DNA from: Salinicoccus halitifaciens
GTDB taxonomy: Bacteria > Bacillota > Bacilli > Staphylococcales > Salinicoccaceae
Direction: 5' to 3'
NCBI RefSeq assembly: GCF_021026095.1
Contig: NZ_JAJNCU010000002.1
Location: 186,001 to 250,000, forward strand
DNA: 64,000 nucleotides
Numbering within the stretch: position 1 is the stretch's first letter; each line of letters opens with the position of its first letter. The translations under genes were made by a program, and so were the position numbers. Below are positions 8,714-16,259 of this stretch, piece after piece. The notes under the pieces were generated by a model, which did no database searches, had not been told where the DNA came from, and worked only from the letters and a program-made list of their open reading frames with translations.

Positions 8714-8796
8714 AGGTGCATCATCTGATTGATACAAGGATGAGAAGTAAAGTGATCAACCAGGTTTCGACCGGCAAGTCCTATAATATGAAGTTC

Positions 8797-8837
8797 ATTC
8801 CTCCTGTCAGTCATTTCGACTGACAGGAGGAATTTTT
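8797..8837 (+). terminator. strong terminator of the dgkB-to-YwqK gene group
   Basis: A perfect 16-bp stem (8797-8812 with 8818-8833, arms starting ATTCCTCCTGTCAGTC) has the loop ATTTC and is followed by TTTT. The arms contain AGGAGG and its complement. Confidence 0.92.
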
Positions 8838-8922
8838 ATAAATTTGATTCTGACGCACCCGCTTCAGGATATTAGGATGCTGGGGAGTGGGTACAATAAA
8901 TCTGAAGAGATATATTGGGGGG

Positions 8923-9728
8923 ATGGAGGGAAAAAGAAAAAATGCTGCTTTCATTCTTTCGGTCATTATTGTTGTTCTAATGGTGCTGGGCTCTGCTGCA
9001 GGGCTTTTTATCGACGACCTGTACCAGGACAACCACTTGGTTACTTCAGGATGGTATGGAAATGATCTGGTAACACTTCTGATTGCCGTACCCGTGCTGA
9101 TTACATCAATGATTTTCTTAAAGCGTGGGTCGCTGCGGGCAAGGCTGGTCTGGTTGGGAATGTTGTTTTATGCACTTTATAATTACGCTTTTTATTTGTT
9201 TGGTGCAGCATTCAACAGTCTTTTTTTGATTTATGTAGCACTGTTCACTTTTTTAATTTTTGCTCTCATTTTAAGTATATCCTCTCTGGATTTAAAAGTT
9301 GTTAAAGAGCAATTTCATCGCCGGACCCCTGTGAAAAAATCAGCGTTTATATGGCGATTGTAGCGTTGCTGCTGGGTGCTTTCCACATCTCTTTAGCGTT
9401 GGAATACATTTTTACCGGAGAGGTTCCTGAGTTGCTCATCCGATTGGAGCAATCTACAAATATAGTCTCTGCATTAGATTTATCATTAACCGTTTCACTC
9501 GGTCTTCTCGGAGCTGTCTGGCTTTGGAAACGCCGGCCGTGGGGTTATGTGCTGGCAGTGATATGGAATGTTAAGAGTGCTGTTTATCTGACTGCATTGT
9601 CTGCAGCCACTGTGAACGGATTTCGAACTGGCGCTTCAGATAGTATCATCGAGCTGACACTGTGGGGACCTATCGCTTTAGGTTGTCTGATCTCTTTAGT
9701 GTTTTTGCTGAAAAATATGAGGGTTTAA
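8923..9728 (+). pseudogene. multi-spanning membrane protein gene split by a -1 frameshift at an A6 tract
   Basis: Two overlapping frames together encode one membrane protein. The first (8923-9363) carries the N-terminal helices and the LVWLGMLFYALYNYAFYLFGAAFN segment. The second frame continues with ISVYMAIVALLLGAFHISL and WLWKRRPWGYVLA, to a stop at 9726-9728. The frames join cleanly if one extra A is added to the six-A run at 9334-9339; then RRTPVKK reads on into ISVYMAIV. Without it, frame one ends shortly after (AFIWRL stop). The ATG at 8923 is preferred over the GTG at 8887. Family function unknown (about 268 residues when repaired). The region is AT-richer than its neighbours. It could be a true pseudogene, a sequencing error, or a slippage site. 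Confidence 0.75.
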
Positions 9729-9774
9729 TAAAATGAAGTACAAGATGCACTTTATTCAAAAAACAAACTATTTT

Positions 9775-9803
9775 TTGAACTATTTGCCTGACTCATGTAT
9801 ATT
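9775..9803 (+). promoter_or_regulatory. sigma-A promoter of the tenA transcript
   Basis: TTGAAC (9775-9780) and TATATT (9798-9803) with a 17-bp spacer lie 18 bp before the TPP riboswitch. Confidence 0.65.
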
Positions 9804-9821
9804 GGCAGTATAACCGAATAT

Positions 9822-9904
9822 GTTTCAGCTGGGGGCAGCCTTTACGGCTTGAGAAGTACCCTTTGAACCTGATCTGGTTAATACCAGCGGAGGGAAGTGG
9901 AAAT
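9822..9904 (+). promoter_or_regulatory. TPP (THI-box) riboswitch
   Basis: The thiamine pyrophosphate aptamer is easily recognised. The GGGGGCAGCC segment leads into a variable hairpin, then comes the CTTGAGAAGTACCCTTTGAA stretch. The hallmark TGAACCTGATCTGGTTAATA follows, and the aptamer ends CCAGCGGAGGGAAGTGG. P1 can form from TTTC and GAAA at the two ends. TPP binding is expected to shut off the downstream gene. Confidence 0.96.
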
Positions 9905-9945
9905 CGCCGATTATTATGAACGATTTAATATAAGGGCATGCCCCT

Positions 9946-9985
9946 TTCCTCCGTTGTGAATATCATCAACAGGAGGAATTTTTTT
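9946..9985 (+). terminator. riboswitch expression platform: hairpin that hides the ribosome site and ends in T7
   Basis: TTCCTCCGTTG (9946-9956) pairs with CAACAGGAGGAA (9967-9978), with one bulged base, around a 10-nt loop, and is followed by seven T before the tenA ATG. The 3' arm is the tenA Shine-Dalgarno sequence itself. The same hairpin can therefore act as a terminator and as a ribosome-site lock. Confidence 0.8.
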
Positions 9986-10654
9986 ATGAGTTTTTCAGAG
10001 ATGCTGCGGGAGAAGACGAAAGACAGCTGGGAACAGAGTTTGAACCATCCGTTCGTGAAGGGGATCGTCGAGGGCGACCTGCCGCTTGAGACGTTCAAGA
10101 ACTATATCATGCAGGACATTTATTACTTAAAGCATTACGGTAAGATCCATGCATTTGCTGCGGCACATGCGGATGATTTCCATGTGTCGGCGAGCCTTGC
10201 GGAAAAAGCGAAGAATACGGCTGAAGCGGAACTCACGGTGCATAAGGAGCATGCGGAAATTCTGAACATCACGGATGAAGAAATGGAGAACTTCAAACCT
10301 GCACCGACGGCCTATGCGTACACTTCACATCTTTACAGGGCATCACTCTCAGGGAGCCTCGCCCAGATTGTTTCGGCAATCCTGCCGTGCTACTGGCTGT
10401 ATGCGGATATCGGCAAAACGTATGAGGACGCGGCGCCGGAGACTGAGATTTACCGGAACTGGATCAATATGTATGCAAGCGACTGGTTCCAGGAGTCGAC
10501 CGAGGAGATGATCGATCTCCTGGATGACCTTGCCGCAAAGGCAAGTGACGATGAGAAGGAGAAGATCATCGAACAGTTCGTCATCGCGAAGGAATATGAA
10601 CTGGCCTTCTGGGAGATGTCGTATACGTTCGAGACATGGCTTTCAGAGAAGTGA
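9986..10654 (+). CDS. tenA: aminopyrimidine aminohydrolase / thiaminase II TenA
   Basis: TenA (222 residues) hydrolyses 4-amino-5-aminomethyl-2-methylpyrimidine to the hydroxymethyl form, salvaging the pyrimidine half of degraded thiamine. The active-site residues are in place: D44 in MQDIYYL, the nucleophile C135 in AILPCYW, and the glutamate in AKEYELAFWEM near 206. It is all-helical and cytoplasmic. The start is the ATG after AGGAGG at 9971-9976; an upstream in-frame start at 9938 would lie inside the regulatory hairpin. In staphylococci tenA leads an operon with thiD, thiM and thiE; here the next gene is unrelated, so the riboswitch controls tenA alone. Confidence 0.95.
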   Translation: MSFSEMLREKTKDSWEQSLNHPFVKGIVEGDLPLETFKNYIMQDIYYLKHYGKIHAFAAAHADDFHVSASLAEKAKNTAEAELTVHKEHAEILNITDEEMENFKPAPTAYAYTSHLYRASLSGSLAQIVSAILPCYWLYADIGKTYEDAAPETEIYRNWINMYASDWFQESTEEMIDLLDDLAAKASDDEKEKIIEQFVIAKEYELAFWEMSYTFETWLSEK

Positions 10655-10737
10655 CGGATGTTTCAAATCTCCGCCTCGAGGGAATTATGTATAGGTAGAA
10701 AGCGTATACATGAACATCTTTTAGAGGAGGCAAATAT

Positions 10738-11529
10738 ATGTCTGTAAGAAAAGATATCAAACGTATCAATGGTATTGAGGACGACATCGGTGTACTGACT
10801 TTGTATCTGCATACGGATGCGAGCAATCCGGATCTGAACAACGGTGAATGGAAGATCCATTTGAAGAATGAGATTAAGGATTTGAAGTATCATGCAGATA
10901 ACGCGGCACCGGAAGCGGAGAAGAAAGCGCTGAAGAAACTGCTTAAAAAAGTGGAGGACCGTGTCGGCGAGCTGCAGAGGGACCTGCAGAAGGGGCTTGT
11001 CATTTTCGCATCGGCTGATGAGAAACTGTGGGAGGAAATGATCCTGCAGGTACCGGTGACGACGACGATGCACTGGGATAAGGCACCGGCGGTGCAGCAG
11101 CTGCAGGAACTGGTGCAGAGGTATCCGAATACCGGAATCATCGTACTGCAGCAGCAGGACGTGCGGTTTATTGAAACGGAGCTCGGATCGATCAAGGACG
11201 AGTTCGCCTACAGCTGGGATCTGAACCGTGAAGATTGGCTGGATTACGGCGGTGACACGCCGCCCGGATCGAGGAGCTCGGGACAGGATGATTTCCAGCA
11301 GCGCTTCGAGGAAAATAAAAGCCGCTGGTATAAGAACCTCGCCCCGCGCCTCGGTAAGGAAATCAAGGACCGGGGCCTTGAAGGTGCATACCTTGTCGGC
11401 AATAACGAAAATGTCCGCGACCTTGAGGACCATATGGCTTCAGCGCATCTTAAAGGTGTCCTGCCGAAGAACATCGGCATGAAACCAAGCCATGAAATCG
11501 TTACGGAAGTGTATGAAGAATTGGTTTAA
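10738..11529 (+). CDS. VLRF1 family aeRF1-type release factor
   Basis: This 263-residue protein belongs to the bacterial group related to archaeal/eukaryotic release factor 1 and to Vms1/ANKZF1. Those factors cut peptidyl-tRNA on stalled ribosomal subunits. The N-terminal alpha/beta part (1-100) has a helical linker. The central region GDTPPGSRSSGQDDFQQRFEEN is the flexible Gly/Ser/Gln loop at the position of the hydrolysing loop, and the C-terminal RNase-H-like part ends KPSHEIVTEVYEEL. GAGGAGG lies 7-8 bp before the ATG. It appears monocistronic, with a shared terminator downstream. The activity is inferred from the family, not visible in sequence. Confidence 0.75.
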   Translation: MSVRKDIKRINGIEDDIGVLTLYLHTDASNPDLNNGEWKIHLKNEIKDLKYHADNAAPEAEKKALKKLLKKVEDRVGELQRDLQKGLVIFASADEKLWEEMILQVPVTTTMHWDKAPAVQQLQELVQRYPNTGIIVLQQQDVRFIETELGSIKDEFAYSWDLNREDWLDYGGDTPPGSRSSGQDDFQQRFEENKSRWYKNLAPRLGKEIKDRGLEGAYLVGNNENVRDLEDHMASAHLKGVLPKNIGMKPSHEIVTEVYEELV

Positions 11530-11536
11530 AAGTGCA

Positions 11537-11566
11537 AAACAGGCATTCCACGCGGATGCCTGTTTT
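11537..11566. terminator. bidirectional terminator
   Basis: AAAACAGGCAT (11536-11546 region) pairs with ATGCCTGTTTT (11556-11566) around a 9-nt loop, with T and A runs on both sides. It serves the release-factor gene and the convergent membrane-protein gene. Confidence 0.88.
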
Positions 11567-11571
11567 TTATT

Positions 11572-11991
11572 TTAAATGAACCAGAATATAAGTACGCCGA
11601 CCGAGAAGCCAAAAATCGCATGGCTTGCAGTCCAGTTGAACCAGGAGATCCAATCCTCATGGTCGGGCGGCGTCGGGGTCAGGGCACTCAGGAAATAGAG
11701 GATGCCGCCGCCGAGGGAAAATACGAAGATGTAAGGCCATATCGCATGCTCAAGCTCAAAAGGGATAAGAAGGTAAAATAAAACGACCGCGCTCACGATG
11801 CACGTTACATAATGAAAGATAAGCCCGGTGATTTTCTTGTCCGCCCATTGCTTGAGGCCGGGGATGTAATCCATATTGTAAAGCAGGATGTCTGCTTTGT
11901 TGCCTGTCACTATTCTTACAAGCTTCATGACCGCAGCCAGGATGAGGCCGGCAACCGCGCCGATTAAAACCAGCATTAAAAACGTCTCCAT
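11572..11991 (-). CDS. small four-helix membrane protein, perhaps DUF1440/YagU-like
   Basis: The 139 residues contain four hydrophobic segments (about 4-25, 57-80, 86-107, 120-138). An LTPTPPDHEDWISWFNWTASHAIFG segment recalls the PLMGLTPP...HLVW region of YagU/DUF1440 proteins. The start is placed at the ATG 11991, 7 bp after GGAG; a GTG one codon earlier is too close to that site. The gene is convergent with the release-factor gene and shares its terminator. Function unknown. Confidence 0.6.
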   Translation of the reverse strand: METFLMLVLIGAVAGLILAAVMKLVRIVTGNKADILLYNMDYIPGLKQWADKKITGLIFHYVTCIVSAVVLFYLLIPFELEHAIWPYIFVFSLGGGILYFLSALTPTPPDHEDWISWFNWTASHAIFGFSVGVLIFWFI

Positions 11992-12096
11992 CACACCACT
12001 CCATTAACAATTGATATTAACTAATAACTCTCTACCCCGTAGAAACATGGTGAAATCATGAAATTACGGAATGCGAAGAATTTATTTACATGTCCA

Positions 12097-12340
12097 TCGG
12101 CCAAGTGGGGTTTGGTTTGGCCGATAGAATGCCGCCATCGGCCAAGTGGGATTCGGTTTGGCCGGTAGAACGCCGCCATCGGCCGAGTGGGATTCGGTTT
12201 GGCCGATAGAGCGCCGCCATCGGCCGAGTGGGATTCGGTTTGGCCGGTAGAACGCCCCATCGGCCAAGTGGGGTTTGGTTTGGCCGATAGTCCGCCTGTA
12301 TCGGCCAAATAGGGTCTGGTTTGGCCGGTGGAACGCTGAT
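12097..12340. repeat. tandem array of six 41-bp hairpin units (ATCGGCC family, array C)
   Basis: Units start at 12097, 12138, 12179, 12220, 12260 and 12301 (steps 41, 41, 41, 40, 41). Each has a left arm ATCGGCCAA, a spacer GTGGGGTTTGGT or GTGGGATTCGGT, and a right arm TTGGCCGAT or TTGGCCGGT, then a linker AGAACGCCGCC. Arm differences are mostly A/G or T/C changes that still pair by wobble. The 300-bp intergenic stretch from 12000 to 12343 holds nothing else that I can see apart from short flanks. A sigma-B type promoter follows directly at 12344. Confidence 0.95.
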
Positions 12341-12343
12341 ATA

Positions 12344-12369
12344 GTTAATAAGGTGAATAAACCGGGTAT
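12344..12369 (+). promoter_or_regulatory. sigma-B type promoter of the DUF1413 gene
   Basis: GTTAAT (12344-12349), a 14-bp spacer and a perfect GGGTAT (12364-12369) fit the sigma-B consensus GTTTAA-N12-14-GGGTAT. The promoter is 32 bp from the start codon. Confidence 0.65.
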
Positions 12370-12401
12370 ATATGTATAATCGGAATTGGAGGCTGAAAAG
12401 C

Positions 12402-12641
12402 ATGTTGAAAAAAGATGTGAAAAAACTGTTGAAGAAAGCCTGGCAGGAGACGAAGCAGCTGAAGGATGGAGAAGTTTTTATTCTGAAAGATCTGTTCAAG
12501 GGCTATAAATGGAACAGGCTGCCGACCGAGGTGAGGACGGCACTGGGCCGTGCATTCCTGGAAAAGGCGGGCGGCAAAAAATCCGTTGAAGTTCTTGGGA
12601 AAACACCTTCCCATCAGCAGCAGTACAAGAAAATAGGGTAG
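12402..12641 (+). CDS. DUF1413 domain protein
   Basis: This 79-residue basic protein shows the DUF1413 pattern LKDGEVFILKDLFKGYKWNRLPTEVRTALGRAFL. It is common in staphylococci and lactobacilli, and its function is unknown. TTGGAGG lies 9 bp before the ATG at 12402; a longer reading from 12372 lacks a ribosome site and overlaps the promoter. The gene seems to be transcribed alone from the sigma-B-like promoter, which would make it a stress-induced DNA- or RNA-binding candidate. Confidence 0.75.
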   Translation: MLKKDVKKLLKKAWQETKQLKDGEVFILKDLFKGYKWNRLPTEVRTALGRAFLEKAGGKKSVEVLGKTPSHQQQYKKIG

Positions 12642-12695
12642 GCTGGACGAGGGGGCGTGCCCCCTTATTCTTAATTATAAAGGCTGGTATATATA

Positions 12696-13436
12696 ATGAA
12701 ATACGTCGGAATCGACCTTGCGTGGACTTATAAGAATGAAACGGGTATATGCATACTTGATGATGCGGGGCGTGTGGTGCATCTGGATGCACAGGTCTAT
12801 ACAAATAAAGAGCTCCTCGAAATTATAAAAACGCATCATGACGGTGACATGATCATCGCCGTCGATGCGCCGCTCGTCGTGAACAACGAAGGCGGTTCAC
12901 GCGGTGCAGAGGGTGAGATGATGCGGGCGAAGATCAACGGCCACAGGCTCCGCGCCTTCAACGCCAACAGGAATTACTTCCTGAAGGTGTTCGGTGAAAT
13001 CCGGGGCGAGACGCTCATGCACATGATCCGGGACGCGATCCCGGACAGCCGGATCGGATTTGGCCATGATGGCACAAGCATCGTGGAGACGTTCCCGACC
13101 GGCATCATCGCAGGGTTGTTCCCGGAAATTGCCCCTGTGAAATACAAACGCAAGCCGAAGGCGACTGCCGAAGAGACGGTCCTTGAAATGGGGCGTTTAT
13201 TGGAAAGGTTTAGTAGACTGAAAACCAGGGAAGGGGACATTCTAGATTCCCGATTATCCATCAATGAGATTACAACAGGGGCTTCCCTGAAGCACCTGGA
13301 GGATAAAGTGGATGCATTTCTGTGCGCATTCGGCATGTATGCCATCCATAAAGGCATTGCCGTGGAGCGGACTTTCGGCACTGTGGACAGGGGGTTCATC
13401 ACCATACCGGTGCAGGATGGCCTGAAAAAACTATAA
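12696..13436 (+). CDS. DUF429 domain protein (RNase H-like fold, predicted nuclease)
   Basis: The 246 residues open with the DUF429 signature VGIDLAWT and continue with IIAVDAPLVV (second acidic strand), the RGAEGEMMR helix, FNANRNYFLKVFGEIRG and SIVETFPTGIIAGLFP. The C-terminal HLEDKVDAFLCAFGMYAIHKG is the third conserved block. The Asp positions (residues 6, 55 and in EDKVDA) match the metal-binding layout of RNase H-like proteins. The biological role is not known. It follows the DUF1413 gene by 54 bp. Confidence 0.8.
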   Translation: MKYVGIDLAWTYKNETGICILDDAGRVVHLDAQVYTNKELLEIIKTHHDGDMIIAVDAPLVVNNEGGSRGAEGEMMRAKINGHRLRAFNANRNYFLKVFGEIRGETLMHMIRDAIPDSRIGFGHDGTSIVETFPTGIIAGLFPEIAPVKYKRKPKATAEETVLEMGRLLERFSRLKTREGDILDSRLSINEITTGASLKHLEDKVDAFLCAFGMYAIHKGIAVERTFGTVDRGFITIPVQDGLKKL

Positions 13437-13538
13437 AACTTCGCTGAATGGACATTATTTTAATCTATTTGTGAAAAAAGAAACATGTTAGAATAGACAA
13501 TGCATTCATAAAAACAAGATTCCAATGGAGGTTATCAA

Positions 13539-14921
13539 ATGGAGGAGAAGCAGACGTACCGTTCAGGGAATCTGATCATACTCGGTATCGTTTTATCCAT
13601 CATTACTTACTGGCTGTTCGCCCAGGCCTTTTTAAACATCGGGCCGCATGTACAGGAGACATACGCTGGCGCGAGTGCCGGCATCATCAACTTGTCGATC
13701 AGTCTGACATCACTGATCACCGGCATCTTCATGGTGGCGGCGGGCAACGTGTCGGACAATATCGGCAAGGTGAAGGTCACTTATGCCGGTATCATTTTGA
13801 GCATCATCGGTTCGCTTTTGATCATCATCACGGCAAACCCGGCACTTCTGATCATCGGACGTATCGTGCAGGGGTTCTCGGCGGCGATGCTCATGCCGGC
13901 GACGATTTCAATCATCAATACGATCTTCACCGGTGACAGGCGGAGGAGCGCGCTCAGTTACTGGTCGATCGGTGCTTTCGGCGGTACCGGATTTGCATCA
14001 TTGTTCGCCGGGACGATCGCTACATTCATTTCATGGCAGTGGATTTTCATCATTTCCATCGCCCTGTCCGTGCTCGCACTGTTTTTACTTAAGGATCTTA
14101 AGGAAGTGAAGACGACGAAGGTCGAGTCATCACGGTTCGACTATCTCGGCCTCCTCATATTCATCATCATCATGAGTGCGCTCAGCATATTCATCACGCA
14201 GGGTGAGGAGCTCGGCTGGACGAGCGGCATTTCAATTGCACTGATCGTCATCACGATCGTCGCTTCCATTGCGTTCTACTTTGTGGAAAAACGCGTCAGG
14301 GAACCGTTCATCGATTTCTCGATCTTCTCCAACAAAGCCTATATCGGGACGGTCACAGCAAACTTCCTGCTGAACACGACGGTCGGCTCGATTGCACTGT
14401 TCAACATCTATACACAGTCGGAACTTGAACTCACACCGTTCATGTCGGGGCTGATCACGCTCCCTTACGTGGTGCTGATCCTCTTCACGATACGTGTCGG
14501 TGAGAAGAGCATCAAGAAGTACGGCGCAAAACGTGCCATCGTTGTATCACCGCTGATACTCGCGGTGGGTGTGATACTGTTGTCGCTCACATTCCTGGGT
14601 GACACTGCATACCTCATCAGCTGCCTGATCGGTTTCGCGCTGTTCGGCATCGGCATCGGATTTTTCGCAACGCCTGCACTGGATACGGCAGTCTCCACGA
14701 CGCCACCTGAAAAGGTCGGTGTGGCTTCTGCGATATTCAAGATGGCATCGACCCTCGGTGCAGCCTTTGGTCTTGCGATCATCATCTCGCTGTATACAGC
14801 GCTTGATGGCAATGTGGATACTTCAACGGCAGCGATGATTGCATTCGGCCTGAATGTCGTCGCGATCATCATCGGCTTCCTGTGTGCGAAGTTCGTCATA
14901 CCGGACCGCGCAGTCGAATAA
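13539..14921 (+). CDS. MFS multidrug efflux transporter, NorB-like
   Basis: This drug:H+ antiporter of 460 residues and 14 predicted membrane helices resembles staphylococcal NorB throughout. It opens with GIVLSIITYWLFAQAFLNI, has the motif-A loop GNVSDNIGKVKVTYAG, then GRIVQGFSAAMLMPATISIINT and GVASAIFKMASTLGAAFGLA near the C-terminus. It exports hydrophobic compounds such as quinolones or biocides. Substrates cannot be read from the sequence. AATGGAGG precedes the ATG. A second NorB-like gene lies at 31081, so the window holds two paralogues. Confidence 0.87.
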   Translation: MEEKQTYRSGNLIILGIVLSIITYWLFAQAFLNIGPHVQETYAGASAGIINLSISLTSLITGIFMVAAGNVSDNIGKVKVTYAGIILSIIGSLLIIITANPALLIIGRIVQGFSAAMLMPATISIINTIFTGDRRRSALSYWSIGAFGGTGFASLFAGTIATFISWQWIFIISIALSVLALFLLKDLKEVKTTKVESSRFDYLGLLIFIIIMSALSIFITQGEELGWTSGISIALIVITIVASIAFYFVEKRVREPFIDFSIFSNKAYIGTVTANFLLNTTVGSIALFNIYTQSELELTPFMSGLITLPYVVLILFTIRVGEKSIKKYGAKRAIVVSPLILAVGVILLSLTFLGDTAYLISCLIGFALFGIGIGFFATPALDTAVSTTPPEKVGVASAIFKMASTLGAAFGLAIIISLYTALDGNVDTSTAAMIAFGLNVVAIIIGFLCAKFVIPDRAVE

Positions 14922-14932
14922 AAATACTCATG

Positions 14933-14960
14933 ATCCTTCCCTTTGGGGAAGGATTTTTTT
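14933..14960 (+). terminator. intrinsic terminator of the NorB-like gene
   Basis: ATCCTTCCC (14933-14941) and GGGAAGGAT (14946-14954) form a perfect stem with the loop TTTG, followed by T7. Confidence 0.9.
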
Positions 14961-14961
14961 A

Positions 14962-15006
14962 TTGCTGCGGATTGCAGGCCGTGCTATACTACCTAACGTT
15001 CGTTAG
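14962..15006 (+). promoter_or_regulatory. promoter with TetR-type operator of the MFS-TetR operon
   Basis: TTGCTG (14962-14967), a 17-bp spacer and TATACT (14985-14990) form the promoter. Immediately after it, CTAACGTTCGTTAG (14993-15006) is an inverted repeat (CTAACG and CGTTAG around TT) covering the likely transcription start. The TetR regulator is the second gene of the operon, so autorepression by this box is the natural reading. Confidence 0.8.
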
Positions 15007-15029
15007 TAAAAATGAAGAGGTAGAAAATA

Positions 15030-16247
15030 ATGAATTACGAAACTACATCCATATTCAAAAACAGGACATTCATGTTGCTGCTCCTTGCCGGCATATTTGC
15101 GGTGACGGGCTTCAGCATGTTCCTGACCACCACGTCGTGGTACGTCATCCGGATGCTCGGCATGCCGGAGATGCTCGGACTTGTGCTGATCGTCATCACG
15201 GTGCCGCGGCTTGTGATGATGATTTACGGCGGCGTGCTTGCAGACAACTATAAAAAATCGACGATCATGTTCGGGACGAATATCACACAGGCCGTGCTGC
15301 TTGCCCTGATCACGATATTCATCTTCACCGACTACATGACACTCGGCTGGTTCCTCGTGCTCTCGGGGCTCTTCGGCATGCTTGATGCGTTCTTCGGACC
15401 GGCGAGCACCTCGCTGATACCAAAGATCGTGGAACGGCCCCAGCTGCAGAAGGCGAATGCTTATTTCCAGGGCGTGGACCAGATTTCATTCCTTCTCGGC
15501 CCGGTGCTTGCCGGATTCATCATGGAGTTCGGTTCAGTGACGGCGAGCTTCTTCACGGCATTCATACTGGTCGCACTCTCCGCCATCTTCGTGTTCCCGC
15601 CGCTGATCAGGGAAGGACCGGTTGAGAACACGGTGAAGCAGACACCACTGCAGAATTTCAGCGAAGGCTTCAATTATGTAAGGCAGTCCAACTTCCTGAA
15701 GGTCGGCATCATCGTGCTGGTGAGTTTGAACTTCTTCGTGTTCGGCACACTTCATATCGCGGTGCCGATTTTGACCGACCTGTACGGCGGCACGCCGATC
15801 AACTTGAGCATCATGGAGATGAGCCTCTCCCTCGGCCTGCTGGTCGGCACGGTCGTGCTCGGCAATTACTATATCAGACGCAAAGGCCGGATGGCACTTT
15901 ACGGACTGCTTGCCACGCTCGTCCTCTACATCATATTCAGCTTCATCGAGAGCCTCACGGTGCTTCCGGTCCTGCTGTTCATGATCGGACTCGCCATGGC
16001 CGCCGTCTTCATCCCGTTCTTCACCGCCGCCCAGCAGATTACGGAAAACAGGATGATGGGGCGGGTCATGAGCCTGATATTCCTTGCCATGAACGGCTTC
16101 GACCCGATCGCCTATGCGATCGTCGGCATCCTGACATCCGCCGGCATCTCCATCCAGTCCGTGCTGCTCGGCTTCGGCCTGATCGGCCTGATCATCGCCC
16201 TCGTCATCCTGTGGAAAGCAAAAGGATTCCAGAAACTTGAAACTTAA
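15030..16247 (+). CDS. MFS exporter (MFS_3 type)
   Basis: This 405-residue transporter has 12 predicted membrane helices. Its family features include the loop VLADNYKKSTIMFGTN after helix 2, GMLDAFFGPASTSLIPKIV and QKANAYFQGVDQISFLLGPVLAG, typical of the enterobactin-exporter/macrolide-efflux group. An AGAGG ribosome site lies 6 bp before the ATG. The next gene is a TetR repressor whose ribosome site overlaps this stop codon, and the shared promoter carries a TetR-type operator. It is therefore probably an inducible efflux pump; the inducer is likely one of its substrates. Confidence 0.85.
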   Translation: MNYETTSIFKNRTFMLLLLAGIFAVTGFSMFLTTTSWYVIRMLGMPEMLGLVLIVITVPRLVMMIYGGVLADNYKKSTIMFGTNITQAVLLALITIFIFTDYMTLGWFLVLSGLFGMLDAFFGPASTSLIPKIVERPQLQKANAYFQGVDQISFLLGPVLAGFIMEFGSVTASFFTAFILVALSAIFVFPPLIREGPVENTVKQTPLQNFSEGFNYVRQSNFLKVGIIVLVSLNFFVFGTLHIAVPILTDLYGGTPINLSIMEMSLSLGLLVGTVVLGNYYIRRKGRMALYGLLATLVLYIIFSFIESLTVLPVLLFMIGLAMAAVFIPFFTAAQQITENRMMGRVMSLIFLAMNGFDPIAYAIVGILTSAGISIQSVLLGFGLIGLIIALVILWKAKGFQKLET

Positions 16248-16259
16248 GGAGTGGAAATT

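Noticed and set aside
12021-12499. Repetitive proteins encoded across array C
   Set aside because: Long open frames arise because few stops occur in the repeated unit. They have no ribosome sites and overlap a real promoter.
13469-13494. Promoter TTGTGA/TAGAAT upstream of the NorB-like gene
   Set aside because: The spacer is only 14 bp, too short for a normal sigma-A promoter; I could not settle the true promoter.
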